Shown here: positions 41,317-50,007 of the stretch, piece after piece
Position numbering within the stretch: the stretch's first letter is position 1
Layout: the number at the start of each line of letters is the position of its first letter
From: CAKSQL01 sp045649415
Lineage (GTDB): Bacteria > Bacillota > Clostridia > UBA1381
Length of the DNA stretch: 64,000 nucleotides
Assembly: GCA_045649415.1 (NCBI GenBank)
Contig: JAZRPY010000002.1
Span: forward strand, 1-64,000
Direction: 5' to 3'
Notes under the pieces: model-generated
Seen by the model: the letters and a program-made list of their open reading frames with translations, nothing else
Told to the model about the DNA's origin: nothing
The model's database searches: none
Made by a program: the position numbers and the translations under genes

Positions 41317-44300
41317 TTATTCTTTACCTGCTAACTTTGCAAGCTTAGCATACTTAGCTTCTGCATCAGCCTTAGCCTTTGCAAACAATTCCTTAGCTCT
41401 TTCAGGATTTGAACGAGCCAATGAGTTGTAACGAACTTCGCCCATAATGAACTCTTCATAATCAGCCACAGGAGGCTTTGAATCTAATTGGAATGGATTC
41501 TTGCCTTCAAGCTCTAATCTTGGGTCATATCTGAACAAGTGCCAGTAGCCTGCCTCAACAGCCTTCTTTTCCTCTGTTTGTGCAATGCTCATACCACCCT
41601 TGATACCATGGTTGATACATGGAGCATATGCAATGATGATTGAAGGACCATTGTAGCTTTCAGCCTCTAACATAGCCTTTAAGCATTGGTTGTAGTCAGC
41701 ACCTTGTGCGATTTGAGCAACATACACATAGCCATAGCTCATTGCAATTGCTGCCAAATCCTTCTTCTTAACTACCTTACCTGCTGCTGCGAATTGAGCA
41801 ATAGCACCTGTTGGAGTTGACTTAGATGATTGACCACCTGTGTTTGAGTAAACCTCAGTATCGAATACCATAATGTTTACATCCTCGCCTGAAGCGAGAA
41901 CATGGTCAACACCACCGAAGCCGATATCGTATGCCCAACCGTCACCACCGAATACCCATACAGATTTCTTTGATAGATATTCCTTGTCAGCCAACACATC
42001 CTTAGCTTCCTTAGAGTTCAAGTTAGCAATTGCCTTTAACAATTCCTCAGTTGCAACTCTGTTTGCACATCCGTCATCCTTTGTTTCGATAAACTTATCG
42101 ATAGCAGGCTTAACTGATGGCTCGTCTGCTGCAATCTTTTCAAGCTTAGCAATATTTGCATTTCTCAATGCCTTTTGACCTAAATACATACCATAACCAA
42201 ATTCTGCATTATCCTCAAACAATGAGTTAGCCCATGCAGGACCTCTGCCCTCAGCGTCTGCACAATATGGTGTTGATGGTGAAGAACCACCCCAGATTGA
42301 AGAACAACCTGTTGCATTTGCGATATACATTCTGTCACCAAACAATTGAGTAATCAACTTAGCATATGGAGTTTCACCACAGCCTGCGCAAGCGCCTGAG
42401 AACTCAAGATATGGCTTCTTGAACTGTGAGCCCTTAATGGTCTTGATTGCAAACTTCTCTGCAACCTCTGCCTTTTCAGGAAGCTCAACTGCATAATCAA
42501 AGGTCTTTTGTGCGTCTAAGTTCTTATCCAATGGCTCCATTGTCAAAGCCTTAACGCCCTTCATGCCTGGACATACATTCGCACATGAGCCACAACCTGT
42601 ACAGTCAAGTACTGAAATAGCCATTGCATAGTACAATCCATCCATCTGACGCATATTTGTATATACAATTCCCTCAGGAGCATTGTTCTTTTCTTCCTCT
42701 GTTAAAACAACAGGACGGATACAAGCGTGAGGACATACATATGAACATAATCCACATTGTAAGCATGTGTCAGGATTCCAAACAGGAACATCGATTGCGA
42801 TACCACGCTTTTCGAATGCTGAAGAGCCTAAAGGCACCTGACCTGTTACATATGGCTCGAAGGTTGAAACAGGTAATTGCATACCCTTGAATTGGTTGAT
42901 AGGAACAAGTACATTGTTAACATAGTCAATCAATGTGCCTTCGCCCTCATACTTAACTGATAAATCTTCAGCCTTAGCATCCTTCCAGGAAGCTGGAACT
43001 TCAACCTTAACAACCTGCTTAGCACCTGCATCGATAGCATCGTGGTTCATCTTAACGATTGCATCACCCTTCTTTGAGTAAGAAGCAGTTGCAGCATCCT
43101 TCATATATTGGATAGCATCCTCAGCAGGAATAATGTTTGCAAGCTTAAAGAAAGCTGATTGCAATACTGTGTTGATTCTGTTACCCAAGCCGATTTCCTT
43201 ACCAATCTTAACACCATCAATTGTGTAGAACTGGATATTGTTGTCAGCTATATACTTCTTAACCTGACCTGGAATATGCTCTTCAAGCTCTTTTGCATCC
43301 CATGAACAGTTCAATAGGAATACGCCTCCAGGCTTAACATCTGATACCATATCATATTGTCTGATATATGATGCCTTGTGACAAGCAACAAAGTCAGCCT
43401 TGTTGATAAGATATGTTGATGTGATCTTAGCGTCACCAAAACGCAAGTGAGATACTGTTAAACCACCTGACTTCTTTGAGTCATAGTCAAAGTATGCCTG
43501 AACATTCATATCTGTGTGGTCACCGATAATCTTAACTGAGTTCTTATTAGCACCAACAGTACCATCTGCACCAAGTCCCCAGAACTTACAGCTTGTGATT
43601 CCTTCAGGAGTTGTGTCAGGATTTTCTGTGATATCCAATGAAAGATTTGTTACATCATCCTTGATACCAATTGTGAATTGCTTTTTATCCTTATTGTTGA
43701 ACACTGCAATAATCTGAGCAGGAGTTGTATCCTTTGAGCCAAGACCGTAGCGTCCACCAAATACAGGAATGTTCTGGAATGCTGAGCCTTGAAGTGCTGC
43801 AACAACATCCAGATATAATGGCTCACCAACTGAGCCTGATTCCTTAGTTCTGTCAAGAACTGAAATCTTCTTAACAGTTGAAGGAATAGCGTCAACAAAA
43901 TGCTTTGTTGAGAAAGGTCTGTATAGTCTAACCTTGATAAGACCAACCTTTTTGCCATTTTTATTCAGGTAGTCAACTGTTTCAGAAATTGTGTCACAAG
44001 CTGAACCCATTGCAACGATTACTTCCTCTGCATCTGAAGCACCGTAATAGTTGAATAGCTTATAGTCTGTGCCAATTTCTGCATTAACCTTATCCATATA
44101 TTCTTGTGTCAAGTCAGGAATAGCAGCATAATACCTATTAACAGCTTCCTTTGCCTGGAAGAATACATCAGGGTTTTGTGCAGTACCTCTCTGAGCAGGA
44201 TGCTCAGGATTCAATGCACCTCTTCTGAATTCATTCAAAGCGTCCCAATCAACCATCTTTGCTAAGGTTTCATAGTCCCAACAAGCAACCTTCTGGTACT

Positions 44301-44835
44301 CGTGAGATGTTCTGAAGCCATCAAAGAAATGTAGGAAAGGAACTTTTCCCTTAATTGTTGTTAAGTGTGCAACTGCACCTAAATCCATAGCTTCCTGTGG
44401 GTTTGTTGATGCCAACATTGCAAAGCCTGTTTGACGACAAGCCATAACATCCTGATGGTCGCCAAAAATTGAAAGTGCATGTGATGCCAATGCTCTTGCT
44501 GATACATTGAACACACATGGTAATAGCTCACCTGCTATTTTGTACATATTAGGAATCATTAACAACAAGCCTTGTGAGGCTGTGTATGTAGTTGTTAATG
44601 CACCTGCTGTCAATGAGCCGTGAACTGCACCTGCAGCACCTGCTTCTGATTGCATTTCAACAACCTTAACGGTTTCGCCGAAGATATTCTTCTGGCCTGC
44701 AGCCGCCCATTTGTCTGTCACCTCTGCCATATTGGATGATGGTGTGATAGGATAGATTGCCGCAACATCTGTGAATGCATATGATGCAAATGCAGCAGCA
44801 TTATTTCCATCCATAGTTTTCATTTTTCTTGCCAC
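41317..44835 (-). CDS. nifJ: Pyruvate:ferredoxin (flavodoxin) oxidoreductase, 1172 aa
   Basis: It oxidises pyruvate with CoA to acetyl-CoA, reducing ferredoxin; central to anaerobic energy metabolism. All domains are fused: N-terminal YPITPSSNMAE pyruvate domain, gamma domain, two 4Fe-4S motifs (CLQCGLCSYVCPHAC and CTGCGSCANVCPGMKG, near residues 690-750), then the TPP domain with CAGCGETPYAKL, TGCSSIWGGS and GDGWAYDIGFGG. GTG 44835 is chosen because AAGGAGG lies 8 nt upstream; an in-frame codon 54 bp further upstream (44889) has no ribosome binding site. Confidence 0.97.
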   Translation of the reverse strand: MARKMKTMDGNNAAAFASYAFTDVAAIYPITPSSNMAEVTDKWAAAGQKNIFGETVKVVEMQSEAGAAGAVHGSLTAGALTTTYTASQGLLLMIPNMYKIAGELLPCVFNVSARALASHALSIFGDHQDVMACRQTGFAMLASTNPQEAMDLGAVAHLTTIKGKVPFLHFFDGFRTSHEYQKVACWDYETLAKMVDWDALNEFRRGALNPEHPAQRGTAQNPDVFFQAKEAVNRYYAAIPDLTQEYMDKVNAEIGTDYKLFNYYGASDAEEVIVAMGSACDTISETVDYLNKNGKKVGLIKVRLYRPFSTKHFVDAIPSTVKKISVLDRTKESGSVGEPLYLDVVAALQGSAFQNIPVFGGRYGLGSKDTTPAQIIAVFNNKDKKQFTIGIKDDVTNLSLDITENPDTTPEGITSCKFWGLGADGTVGANKNSVKIIGDHTDMNVQAYFDYDSKKSGGLTVSHLRFGDAKITSTYLINKADFVACHKASYIRQYDMVSDVKPGGVFLLNCSWDAKELEEHIPGQVKKYIADNNIQFYTIDGVKIGKEIGLGNRINTVLQSAFFKLANIIPAEDAIQYMKDAATASYSKKGDAIVKMNHDAIDAGAKQVVKVEVPASWKDAKAEDLSVKYEGEGTLIDYVNNVLVPINQFKGMQLPVSTFEPYVTGQVPLGSSAFEKRGIAIDVPVWNPDTCLQCGLCSYVCPHACIRPVVLTEEEKNNAPEGIVYTNMRQMDGLYYAMAISVLDCTGCGSCANVCPGMKGVKALTMEPLDKNLDAQKTFDYAVELPEKAEVAEKFAIKTIKGSQFKKPYLEFSGACAGCGETPYAKLITQLFGDRMYIANATGCSSIWGGSSPSTPYCADAEGRGPAWANSLFEDNAEFGYGMYLGQKALRNANIAKLEKIAADEPSVKPAIDKFIETKDDGCANRVATEELLKAIANLNSKEAKDVLADKEYLSKKSVWVFGGDGWAYDIGFGGVDHVLASGEDVNIMVFDTEVYSNTGGQSSKSTPTGAIAQFAAAGKVVKKKDLAAIAMSYGYVYVAQIAQGADYNQCLKAMLEAESYNGPSIIIAYAPCINHGIKGGMSIAQTEEKKAVEAGYWHLFRYDPRLELEGKNPFQLDSKPPVADYEEFIMGEVRYNSLARSNPERAKELFAKAKADAEAKYAKLAKLAGKE

Positions 44836-45115
44836 TGGTATCTCCTCCTTATTTTTGCATTCGTTTTTACGAATTGTTTTTTTACACATATATTTATAAC
44901 TGCATCACAAATCAAGTTAATCTGCAATACCCTTATATCATGCCAAAAAGACCAAAGCTCATGGCATTTGACCTTGTTATAAAATATATACACATATATA
45001 ATACCACTTTTTTTCGATAAAATCAAGTAATTTAGCCTATATTTTTCTTGTTGTTTTTACCAAAATAAAGTGTGAATTTTTTAACATACACAATAATTTT
45101 GACAATATAAGAAAA

Positions 45116-45150
45116 AAAATAGCATTCCTCACACTTGAAAATGCTATTTT
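45116..45150 (-). terminator. Terminator after ldh and the small ORF
   Basis: On the minus strand AAAATAGCATT pairs with AATGCTATTTT and a T-run follows. The stem overlaps the stop codon of the 60-aa ORF. The rest of the 308-bp gap (44836-45143) is AT-rich, with no ORF that I accept, and must contain the oxidoreductase promoter. Confidence 0.8.
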
Positions 45151-45326
45151 ATCATTTTATTAAAGCTTTTTATATTTTCTGAAAGAGAATTTGAAATAAT
45201 AATGGTTGTTCTGTCTGTCAGTTCATCTTGTCTTTTAATTTTTCTATTTAACCTGCGTCTTAAAATTATATTAAGTGCCTCTATTTTCCCTGCACACCAG
45301 ATTAGCCTTATAAACTCTTTTTTCAA
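45144..45326 (-). CDS. Small ORF overlapping the ldh stop, possibly Spo0E-like, 60 aa
   Basis: The start ATG overlaps the ldh stop by 4 nt (ATGA), a coupled arrangement, and the frame ends inside the operon terminator. The pattern IExLxxxLRRRLNRKI...SNSLSENI resembles the two-helix hairpin of Spo0E-like phosphatases (paired helices with S-x-x-L-x-x-x-I), but the SQELD core is not conserved. If so it would act on Spo0A~P. The family call is weak, but the ORF itself is plausible. Confidence 0.4.
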   Translation of the reverse strand: MKKEFIRLIWCAGKIEALNIILRRRLNRKIKRQDELTDRTTIIISNSLSENIKSFNKMIK

Positions 45327-46264
45327 AAGCCTATTTCCTTTATAAGAGAAGTGAGTGTTTCTGCAGAGTTTCTCAGTCCTTTCATTTCCTCACGGCTGAA
45401 TGGTACCTCCAAAATATTCTCCACCCCCTCTCCACCAACCTTGGTGGGTACCGAAAGTGCCACATTATCTATCCCGTACTGACCTTCAAAAACTCCCGAT
45501 ACTGTGAGAATTGAATTTTCGTTTCCTGCAATACACTCGACAATTTTTGCCACTGCCACTGCAATTGCATAATAGGTTGCACCCTTTTTCTCAATAATTT
45601 CATAGGCTGAATTTTTGACCTCATTATACATTGTGTCAAGGTCATTTAGTGAGCATTTGCCTGTGTATCTGCAAAATTCGTGCATCGACATTCCACCAAT
45701 ATTGGTGATACTCCACGCAGCCACCTCGCTGTCACCATGCTCACCAATTATATAGGTGTGGCAATTTCTCGCATCAATTCCTGTGTGTCGGCTAATCATA
45801 TACTTTAATCTGGAGGTATCCAAAACAGTTCCAGATCCTAACACCTGATTTTTTGGCAGTCCCGAAAGCTTGTAGGTTACATAGGTTAGAATGTCCACAG
45901 GATTGGAAACAGTTAATAAAATCACATCCTTGGGTGCGTATTTCATAATATTTTCCACCACATCCTTAGTTATTTCAACATTCTTTTTCAACAAATCAAG
46001 CCTTGATTCTCCCGGAGCCTGATTTGCACCTGCAGTTATGATAACAATATCTGCATCAGTACATTCCGTGTAGTCACCTGCCCTTACCTTGACAGGCTTC
46101 ACAAAGGATACTCCATGGGCAATGTCCAAAGCATCTCCCTCTGCCTTTGCTTTGTTGATGTCAATTATAACTATATCCGAAAAAAATCCTCCCAGCATAA
46201 TTGTGAAGGCAGTTGTTGAGCCTACATATCCTGCTCCCACTATAACAATTTTACCTCTGAACAT
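45323..46264 (-). CDS. ldh: L-lactate dehydrogenase, 313 aa
   Basis: It reduces pyruvate to L-lactate with NADH. The Rossmann start is IVIVGAGYVGSTTAF; the specificity loop reads GANQAPGESRLDLL, where the Gln marks lactate rather than malate dehydrogenase; the catalytic IIGEHGDSEVAAW has the active histidine. The length is normal. It competes with the adjacent pyruvate oxidoreductase for pyruvate. Confidence 0.95.
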   Translation of the reverse strand: MFRGKIVIVGAGYVGSTTAFTIMLGGFFSDIVIIDINKAKAEGDALDIAHGVSFVKPVKVRAGDYTECTDADIVIITAGANQAPGESRLDLLKKNVEITKDVVENIMKYAPKDVILLTVSNPVDILTYVTYKLSGLPKNQVLGSGTVLDTSRLKYMISRHTGIDARNCHTYIIGEHGDSEVAAWSITNIGGMSMHEFCRYTGKCSLNDLDTMYNEVKNSAYEIIEKKGATYYAIAVAVAKIVECIAGNENSILTVSGVFEGQYGIDNVALSVPTKVGGEGVENILEVPFSREEMKGLRNSAETLTSLIKEIGF

Positions 46265-46340
46265 TATATTTATCTCCCTTGATTTTTTTATTTATTATTT
46301 CACTTTTCTTTTCAATTTATCCTTTTTTGTTGCATTTTCA

Positions 46341-46369
46341 TTGACAAAAAAAATGAGTTGTGCTATAAT
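46341..46369 (+). promoter_or_regulatory. Promoter of the folT-folC unit
   Basis: Consensus TTGACA (46341-46346), 17 bp, TATAAT (46364-46369). Transcription would start about 10 nt before the riboswitch. Confidence 0.88.
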
Positions 46370-46387
46370 TTGTTTTGTTTAAAATAA

Positions 46388-46495
46388 GCAAAGTAGAAAT
46401 TCGCGCGTAAAGTGAAATCGGGACGGGAAGTTGCCCGATTTACGAAAAGTCATATTGGGCTTGCGATGCGTTTTTCGCATTCCGTTGCTACAAAA
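46388..46495 (+). ncRNA. Tetrahydrofolate riboswitch
   Basis: The conserved THF aptamer elements appear in order: AAGTAG...TTCGCG, GTAAAGTG, CGGGACGGGAAGTTGCCCG, ACGAAAAGTC, and closing GCTAC. P1 forms from GTAG (46393-46396) with CTAC (46488-46491). The position, directly upstream of a folate-transporter gene, matches the known distribution of this riboswitch in Clostridia. Confidence 0.88.
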
Positions 46496-46545
46496 ACAGA
46501 GAGCTTTATATTTATTTCCTTTTTGTAGTAATGCTATAGAAAGGA
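46488..46545 (+). promoter_or_regulatory. Expression platform of the THF riboswitch
   Basis: CTACAAAAA (46488-46496), which includes the 3' strand of P1, is also perfectly complementary to TTTTTGTAG (46520-46528). The two pairings exclude each other. The ribosome binding site GAAAGGA (46539-46545) lies just after the alternative helix, and TTTCC (46515-46519) could mask it, so control is probably at translation initiation. This mechanism is inferred. Confidence 0.6.
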
Positions 46546-46553
46546 TTTTTTTA

Positions 46554-47087
46554 ATGAAGAAAAATATAACTACAAAGGACCTTGCCCGTCTTGGTATGCT
46601 TATTGCAATAACTGTGATTTTAGGAATGTTTTTCACTATCCGTCCAACGCCGGCACTTAAAATTCCCACAAAATTTATATCCGTTTCAATCTCGGCTATG
46701 CTTTTTGGCCCTGTGTGGGGTGGAATTGTTGGTGGTTTGTCGGATTTGATTTCCTATGCCCTGAACCCTGTTGCAGGTGCACTTCTTCCTCAAATCACCG
46801 TGGTGGAATTTTTGTATGGCTTTACCTATGGACTTTTTTTGAAAAATGTGATTTCCTCAAAAAATGGTTATCTAAAAGGGTTTTTATGCGTGGTATTTCA
46901 GATGGTTTTTCTCCATGCATTACTCACAACCTATCTTTTAACCCCTGTATTTAATATGAATTTTATGCCATTGTTTATATCAAGAATACCCGGTTTTATT
47001 ATAAACCTTTTATTACAGATAATAGGAATTTTCTTTGTTATTAAATTTTCAGACAGGATACGGATGCTCGGGAAAGGGGATAATTAA
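46554..47087 (+). CDS. folT: Folate ECF transporter S component, 177 aa
   Basis: A six-helix membrane protein that binds folate and docks on a shared ECF energising module (not in this window). The N-terminus KKNITTKDLARLGMLIAITVIL and the short-loop motif FISVSISAMLFGPVWGGIVGGLSDLI are typical of FolT. ATG 46554 follows GAAAGGA by 8 nt; in-frame upstream codons fall inside the riboswitch. The folate assignment is strengthened by the riboswitch and by folC next to it (1 bp). Confidence 0.9.
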   Translation: MKKNITTKDLARLGMLIAITVILGMFFTIRPTPALKIPTKFISVSISAMLFGPVWGGIVGGLSDLISYALNPVAGALLPQITVVEFLYGFTYGLFLKNVISSKNGYLKGFLCVVFQMVFLHALLTTYLLTPVFNMNFMPLFISRIPGFIINLLLQIIGIFFVIKFSDRIRMLGKGDN

Positions 47088-48344
47088 ATGCAGGGCAATA
47101 AATTCATTCAATATGCCAATAGCTTTCAGGCAATTGCACGACTTGAGCTTGAGGGTATCACCCGACTTCTTGACTACCTTTCGCATCCCGAAAAGGACTT
47201 GAAGTTTGTTCATGTTGCAGGCACCAATGGAAAAGGCTCGGTTTGTGCATTCCTTCAGGAAATTTTCACCCACGATGGTCTGAAATGTGGCAAATACACC
47301 TCTCCCAATATGGTGAGTGTGTGCGAAAGAATATCAATTAACGGGGAAAATATAAATGAGCAGGAATTAAATGGGCTTTTAAAAAAGGTGGAAAAATTCT
47401 CTCTTTTAACCCAGAAGGATTTAGGCACTTCTCCTACCCAATTTGAAATATGGACTGCTGCTGCCTTTTACTATTTCAAAGAGAAAAAATGTGATGTTGT
47501 GATTTTAGAAACAGGTCTTGGTGGAGAAAGGGATGCAACAAATGTTATCCCCACACCTCTTGCCTCGGTAATTACACATATCGACATAGACCACACAGAG
47601 TATCTGGGAAATAGTATGTGTGAAATTGCAAAAGCCAAGGCAGGAATTATAAAGGAAAATGGTATAACCATCGCCTGTGGTCAGTACCCTGAGGCATTAA
47701 AGGTTATTGAGGATAGCTGCAAAGAAAAAAATAACCCATTGTATATTGCATCTGCTCCCATAATCCACTCGCCCACAGGCACTAACGAGATGTTTTCATA
47801 TAAGGGTATAGAAAATCTCCAATCGGGAATTTCAGGTCTTCACCAGATAGAAAATGCATGTGTTGCTATCGAGGTAGCACTAAAGCTTGGTGCATCCGAA
47901 GAGGCAATCCGATATGGAATAGAAAATGCAAGAAATATGGGCAGATTTGAGATTATATCCCAAACCCCCACTATAATTTTTGATGGTGCTCACAATCCCG
48001 ATGGTATGAATTCATTAGTAAATTCTCTCAAACGCTATTATCCCGATAAAAAACCCACCTTTGTTATGGGCTTTATGAGAGACAAGGACATTTCCTCAGC
48101 ACTCAAGAATATTACTGATGCTTATGAAAAACCAAAAGCATATGCAGTATCGGTTTTAAATAACCCAAGAGCTGCAACAAGCGAGGAGCTTTCAAAAGTT
48201 CTGAACCAATCAGGAATTGATGCTACTCCCTGTGATAATATTACAATTGCTATAGAAAAAGCAACAGAAAGTAATGATTTGGTTGCTATATGTGGCTCAC
48301 TTTATTTATACAAAGATTTATACGATAATAACTTAATAAATTAA
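47088..48344 (+). CDS. folC: Folylpolyglutamate synthase/dihydrofolate synthase, 418 aa
   Basis: A Mur-ligase-family enzyme that adds glutamate to folates, trapping imported folate. The ATP loop is HVAGTNGKGSVCAFL (residues 43-57), then ETGLGGERDATN, the lysine-containing HIDIDHTEYLG region, and FDGAHNPDGM in the C-terminal domain. It begins directly after folT, so uptake and retention are co-regulated by the THF riboswitch. Confidence 0.95.
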   Translation: MQGNKFIQYANSFQAIARLELEGITRLLDYLSHPEKDLKFVHVAGTNGKGSVCAFLQEIFTHDGLKCGKYTSPNMVSVCERISINGENINEQELNGLLKKVEKFSLLTQKDLGTSPTQFEIWTAAAFYYFKEKKCDVVILETGLGGERDATNVIPTPLASVITHIDIDHTEYLGNSMCEIAKAKAGIIKENGITIACGQYPEALKVIEDSCKEKNNPLYIASAPIIHSPTGTNEMFSYKGIENLQSGISGLHQIENACVAIEVALKLGASEEAIRYGIENARNMGRFEIISQTPTIIFDGAHNPDGMNSLVNSLKRYYPDKKPTFVMGFMRDKDISSALKNITDAYEKPKAYAVSVLNNPRAATSEELSKVLNQSGIDATPCDNITIAIEKATESNDLVAICGSLYLYKDLYDNNLIN

Positions 48345-48350
48345 GACTAA

Positions 48351-48379
48351 AAAAAGACGGATATAAAATCCGTCTTTTT
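48351..48379. terminator. Bidirectional terminator
   Basis: AAAAAGACGGAT, loop ATAAA, ATCCGTCTTTTT lies between convergent folC and the 48378 gene. Confidence 0.88.
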
Positions 48380-48929
48380 AGCTTAGTAGATAAGAATATT
48401 TTCCGAATAATTCAATTCCCTTTGAAATTTCAGTTGAAGAAAATCTTGTTCTTAAATAGTTTTTCATTTCTCTTCTTTCTTCTCTTGTGAGTCCATCATT
48501 TAACAGTCCTAAAAGATACCCCACATCCACTCGTGATGCAAAATTTTTCCCTATTTTCATATCCTCAGAATCTATATTGTTAATAATATCATCATACTTT
48601 TCCTCTGCAGTTTTAGGAGGCTTTGTGCCTTCCTCCTTTTCCTTTTTCACGCTCTCAATCATTTCTAAGAGCTCTCGTGCTTTATCAGGCTCCTCTTCAT
48701 TGATAAACTTCTGCATTTCCTCATCCTTCAGGATTTGTTCAACCTCCTCCATAAGAACACCCACTGCCTTTGAAAGTTCTGTGTCCTTTTCAGGTGTTGA
48801 ATTCAATTGCTCTATTATTTTTGGCTTTATTGAAAACTGATAGATACAGGTTACACCTATTCCCAACACCAAAAATAATGATACTATAACTATTAAAACT
48901 ATTAACCATACCCTTTTTTTCTTTGCCAT
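48378..48929 (-). CDS. Membrane-anchored protein of unknown function, 183 aa
   Basis: One transmembrane helix (about residues 8-30, uncleaved anchor) is followed by a highly charged helical extracytoplasmic part (E/K-rich, about 40-115) and a C-terminal helical domain with TREERREMKNYLRTRF. No family is recognised. It is a single gene between two terminator/leader regions. Confidence 0.75.
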   Translation of the reverse strand: MAKKKRVWLIVLIVIVSLFLVLGIGVTCIYQFSIKPKIIEQLNSTPEKDTELSKAVGVLMEEVEQILKDEEMQKFINEEEPDKARELLEMIESVKKEKEEGTKPPKTAEEKYDDIINNIDSEDMKIGKNFASRVDVGYLLGLLNDGLTREERREMKNYLRTRFSSTEISKGIELFGKYSYLLS

Positions 48930-49092
48930 TTTATATCAATCCTTATGTTTTTCTTCTTTTGATTATATCATATATTTTCAAGGTTTACAAGAATGTCTCT
49001 TAATTTTATTTGACTTATTTTAAAATTAGATATATAATATTTTAAACTAAAGAAATACTAACTAATGAAAAAAACAAAAAGGAGCCTTTTTT

Positions 49093-49980
49093 GTGTTACA
49101 GTTTAAAGAAATAGAAATAGAGGACAAAGCGCTTGTTGAATCGGTGCTTAAAAATCACCCCAGGCACTCTCTTGAATATAATTTTACAACCCTTTTTATA
49201 TGGGGAAACATTATAAATATGAAAATATGCTACCATGGGGGGTGGCTATATGTTTCAGCAAAAAAAGATAATCCTTCCTTCCTTTTCCCTGCTGGGACAG
49301 GGGATATCAAAGTAGCATTAGATACACTTTTGGGCTATTGTGAAGAAAACGGATTTTTGATGAATTTTCATAGTCTTAGTAAAGAAGAGGCAGAGCTTTT
49401 AGATAGCATTTATCCTGATTGCTACACCTTTGTGGAGAACAGGAATTCTGCAGATTATGTCTATTCTGAGGAAAGACTTCGCACTCTCAAGGGTAAGAAA
49501 TTGTCGTCAAAGAGAAATCATATAAACAAATTCATTGAGGAAAATCCTGACTGGTGCTATGAGGATATGACCGAATCCAATATTGAAGAGGCAATCAATA
49601 TGCACAAGGTATGGTGTCAGAGATCAGGCTGTGCTGAAAATAAAAGTCTTGCTGATGAAACCTGTGCAGTCCGTCTTGCGTTTAAATATTTTAAGCCTCT
49701 TGGTCTTAAAGGTGGCATTCTCAAAGCCAACAACGAGGTGGTTGCCTTTTCAATCGGTGACCCTCTTAATGACAACACCTTTTTAGTGCATATCGAAAAG
49801 GCGCACCCACATATTCGTGGTGCATATCCAATGATAAATCAGCAATTTGTTATCCATAATTGTGGTGGCTACGAATTTATAAATCGTGAGGATGACACAG
49901 GTGACGAGGGCTTGAGAAAATCAAAGCTATCCTATCAGCCATATGCAATTATAACAAAATTCGATGCCATAAGAAAATAA
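49093..49980 (+). CDS. DUF2156 (GNAT-like) protein, 295 aa
   Basis: The pattern FKEIEIEDKALVESVLKNHPRHSLEYNFTTLFIWG, the SSKRNHINKFIEENPDWCYEDM segment and the end region INREDDTGDEGLRKSKLSYQP match the phosphatidylglycerol-lysyltransferase-C-like/DUF2156 family, a double GNAT fold. The donor and acceptor are unknown. The start is GTG 49093, 8 nt after AAAAGGAG. Confidence 0.85.
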   Translation: MLQFKEIEIEDKALVESVLKNHPRHSLEYNFTTLFIWGNIINMKICYHGGWLYVSAKKDNPSFLFPAGTGDIKVALDTLLGYCEENGFLMNFHSLSKEEAELLDSIYPDCYTFVENRNSADYVYSEERLRTLKGKKLSSKRNHINKFIEENPDWCYEDMTESNIEEAINMHKVWCQRSGCAENKSLADETCAVRLAFKYFKPLGLKGGILKANNEVVAFSIGDPLNDNTFLVHIEKAHPHIRGAYPMINQQFVIHNCGGYEFINREDDTGDEGLRKSKLSYQPYAIITKFDAIRK

Positions 49981-50007
49981 TATATCAAAAGAAAAAAAAC
50001 ATAAATT

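Noticed and set aside
42624..42890. 88-codon plus-strand ORF inside the pyruvate oxidoreductase gene, and similar antisense ORFs in other long genes
   Set aside because: They lie wholly within well-supported coding sequence of the other strand and have no family resemblance.
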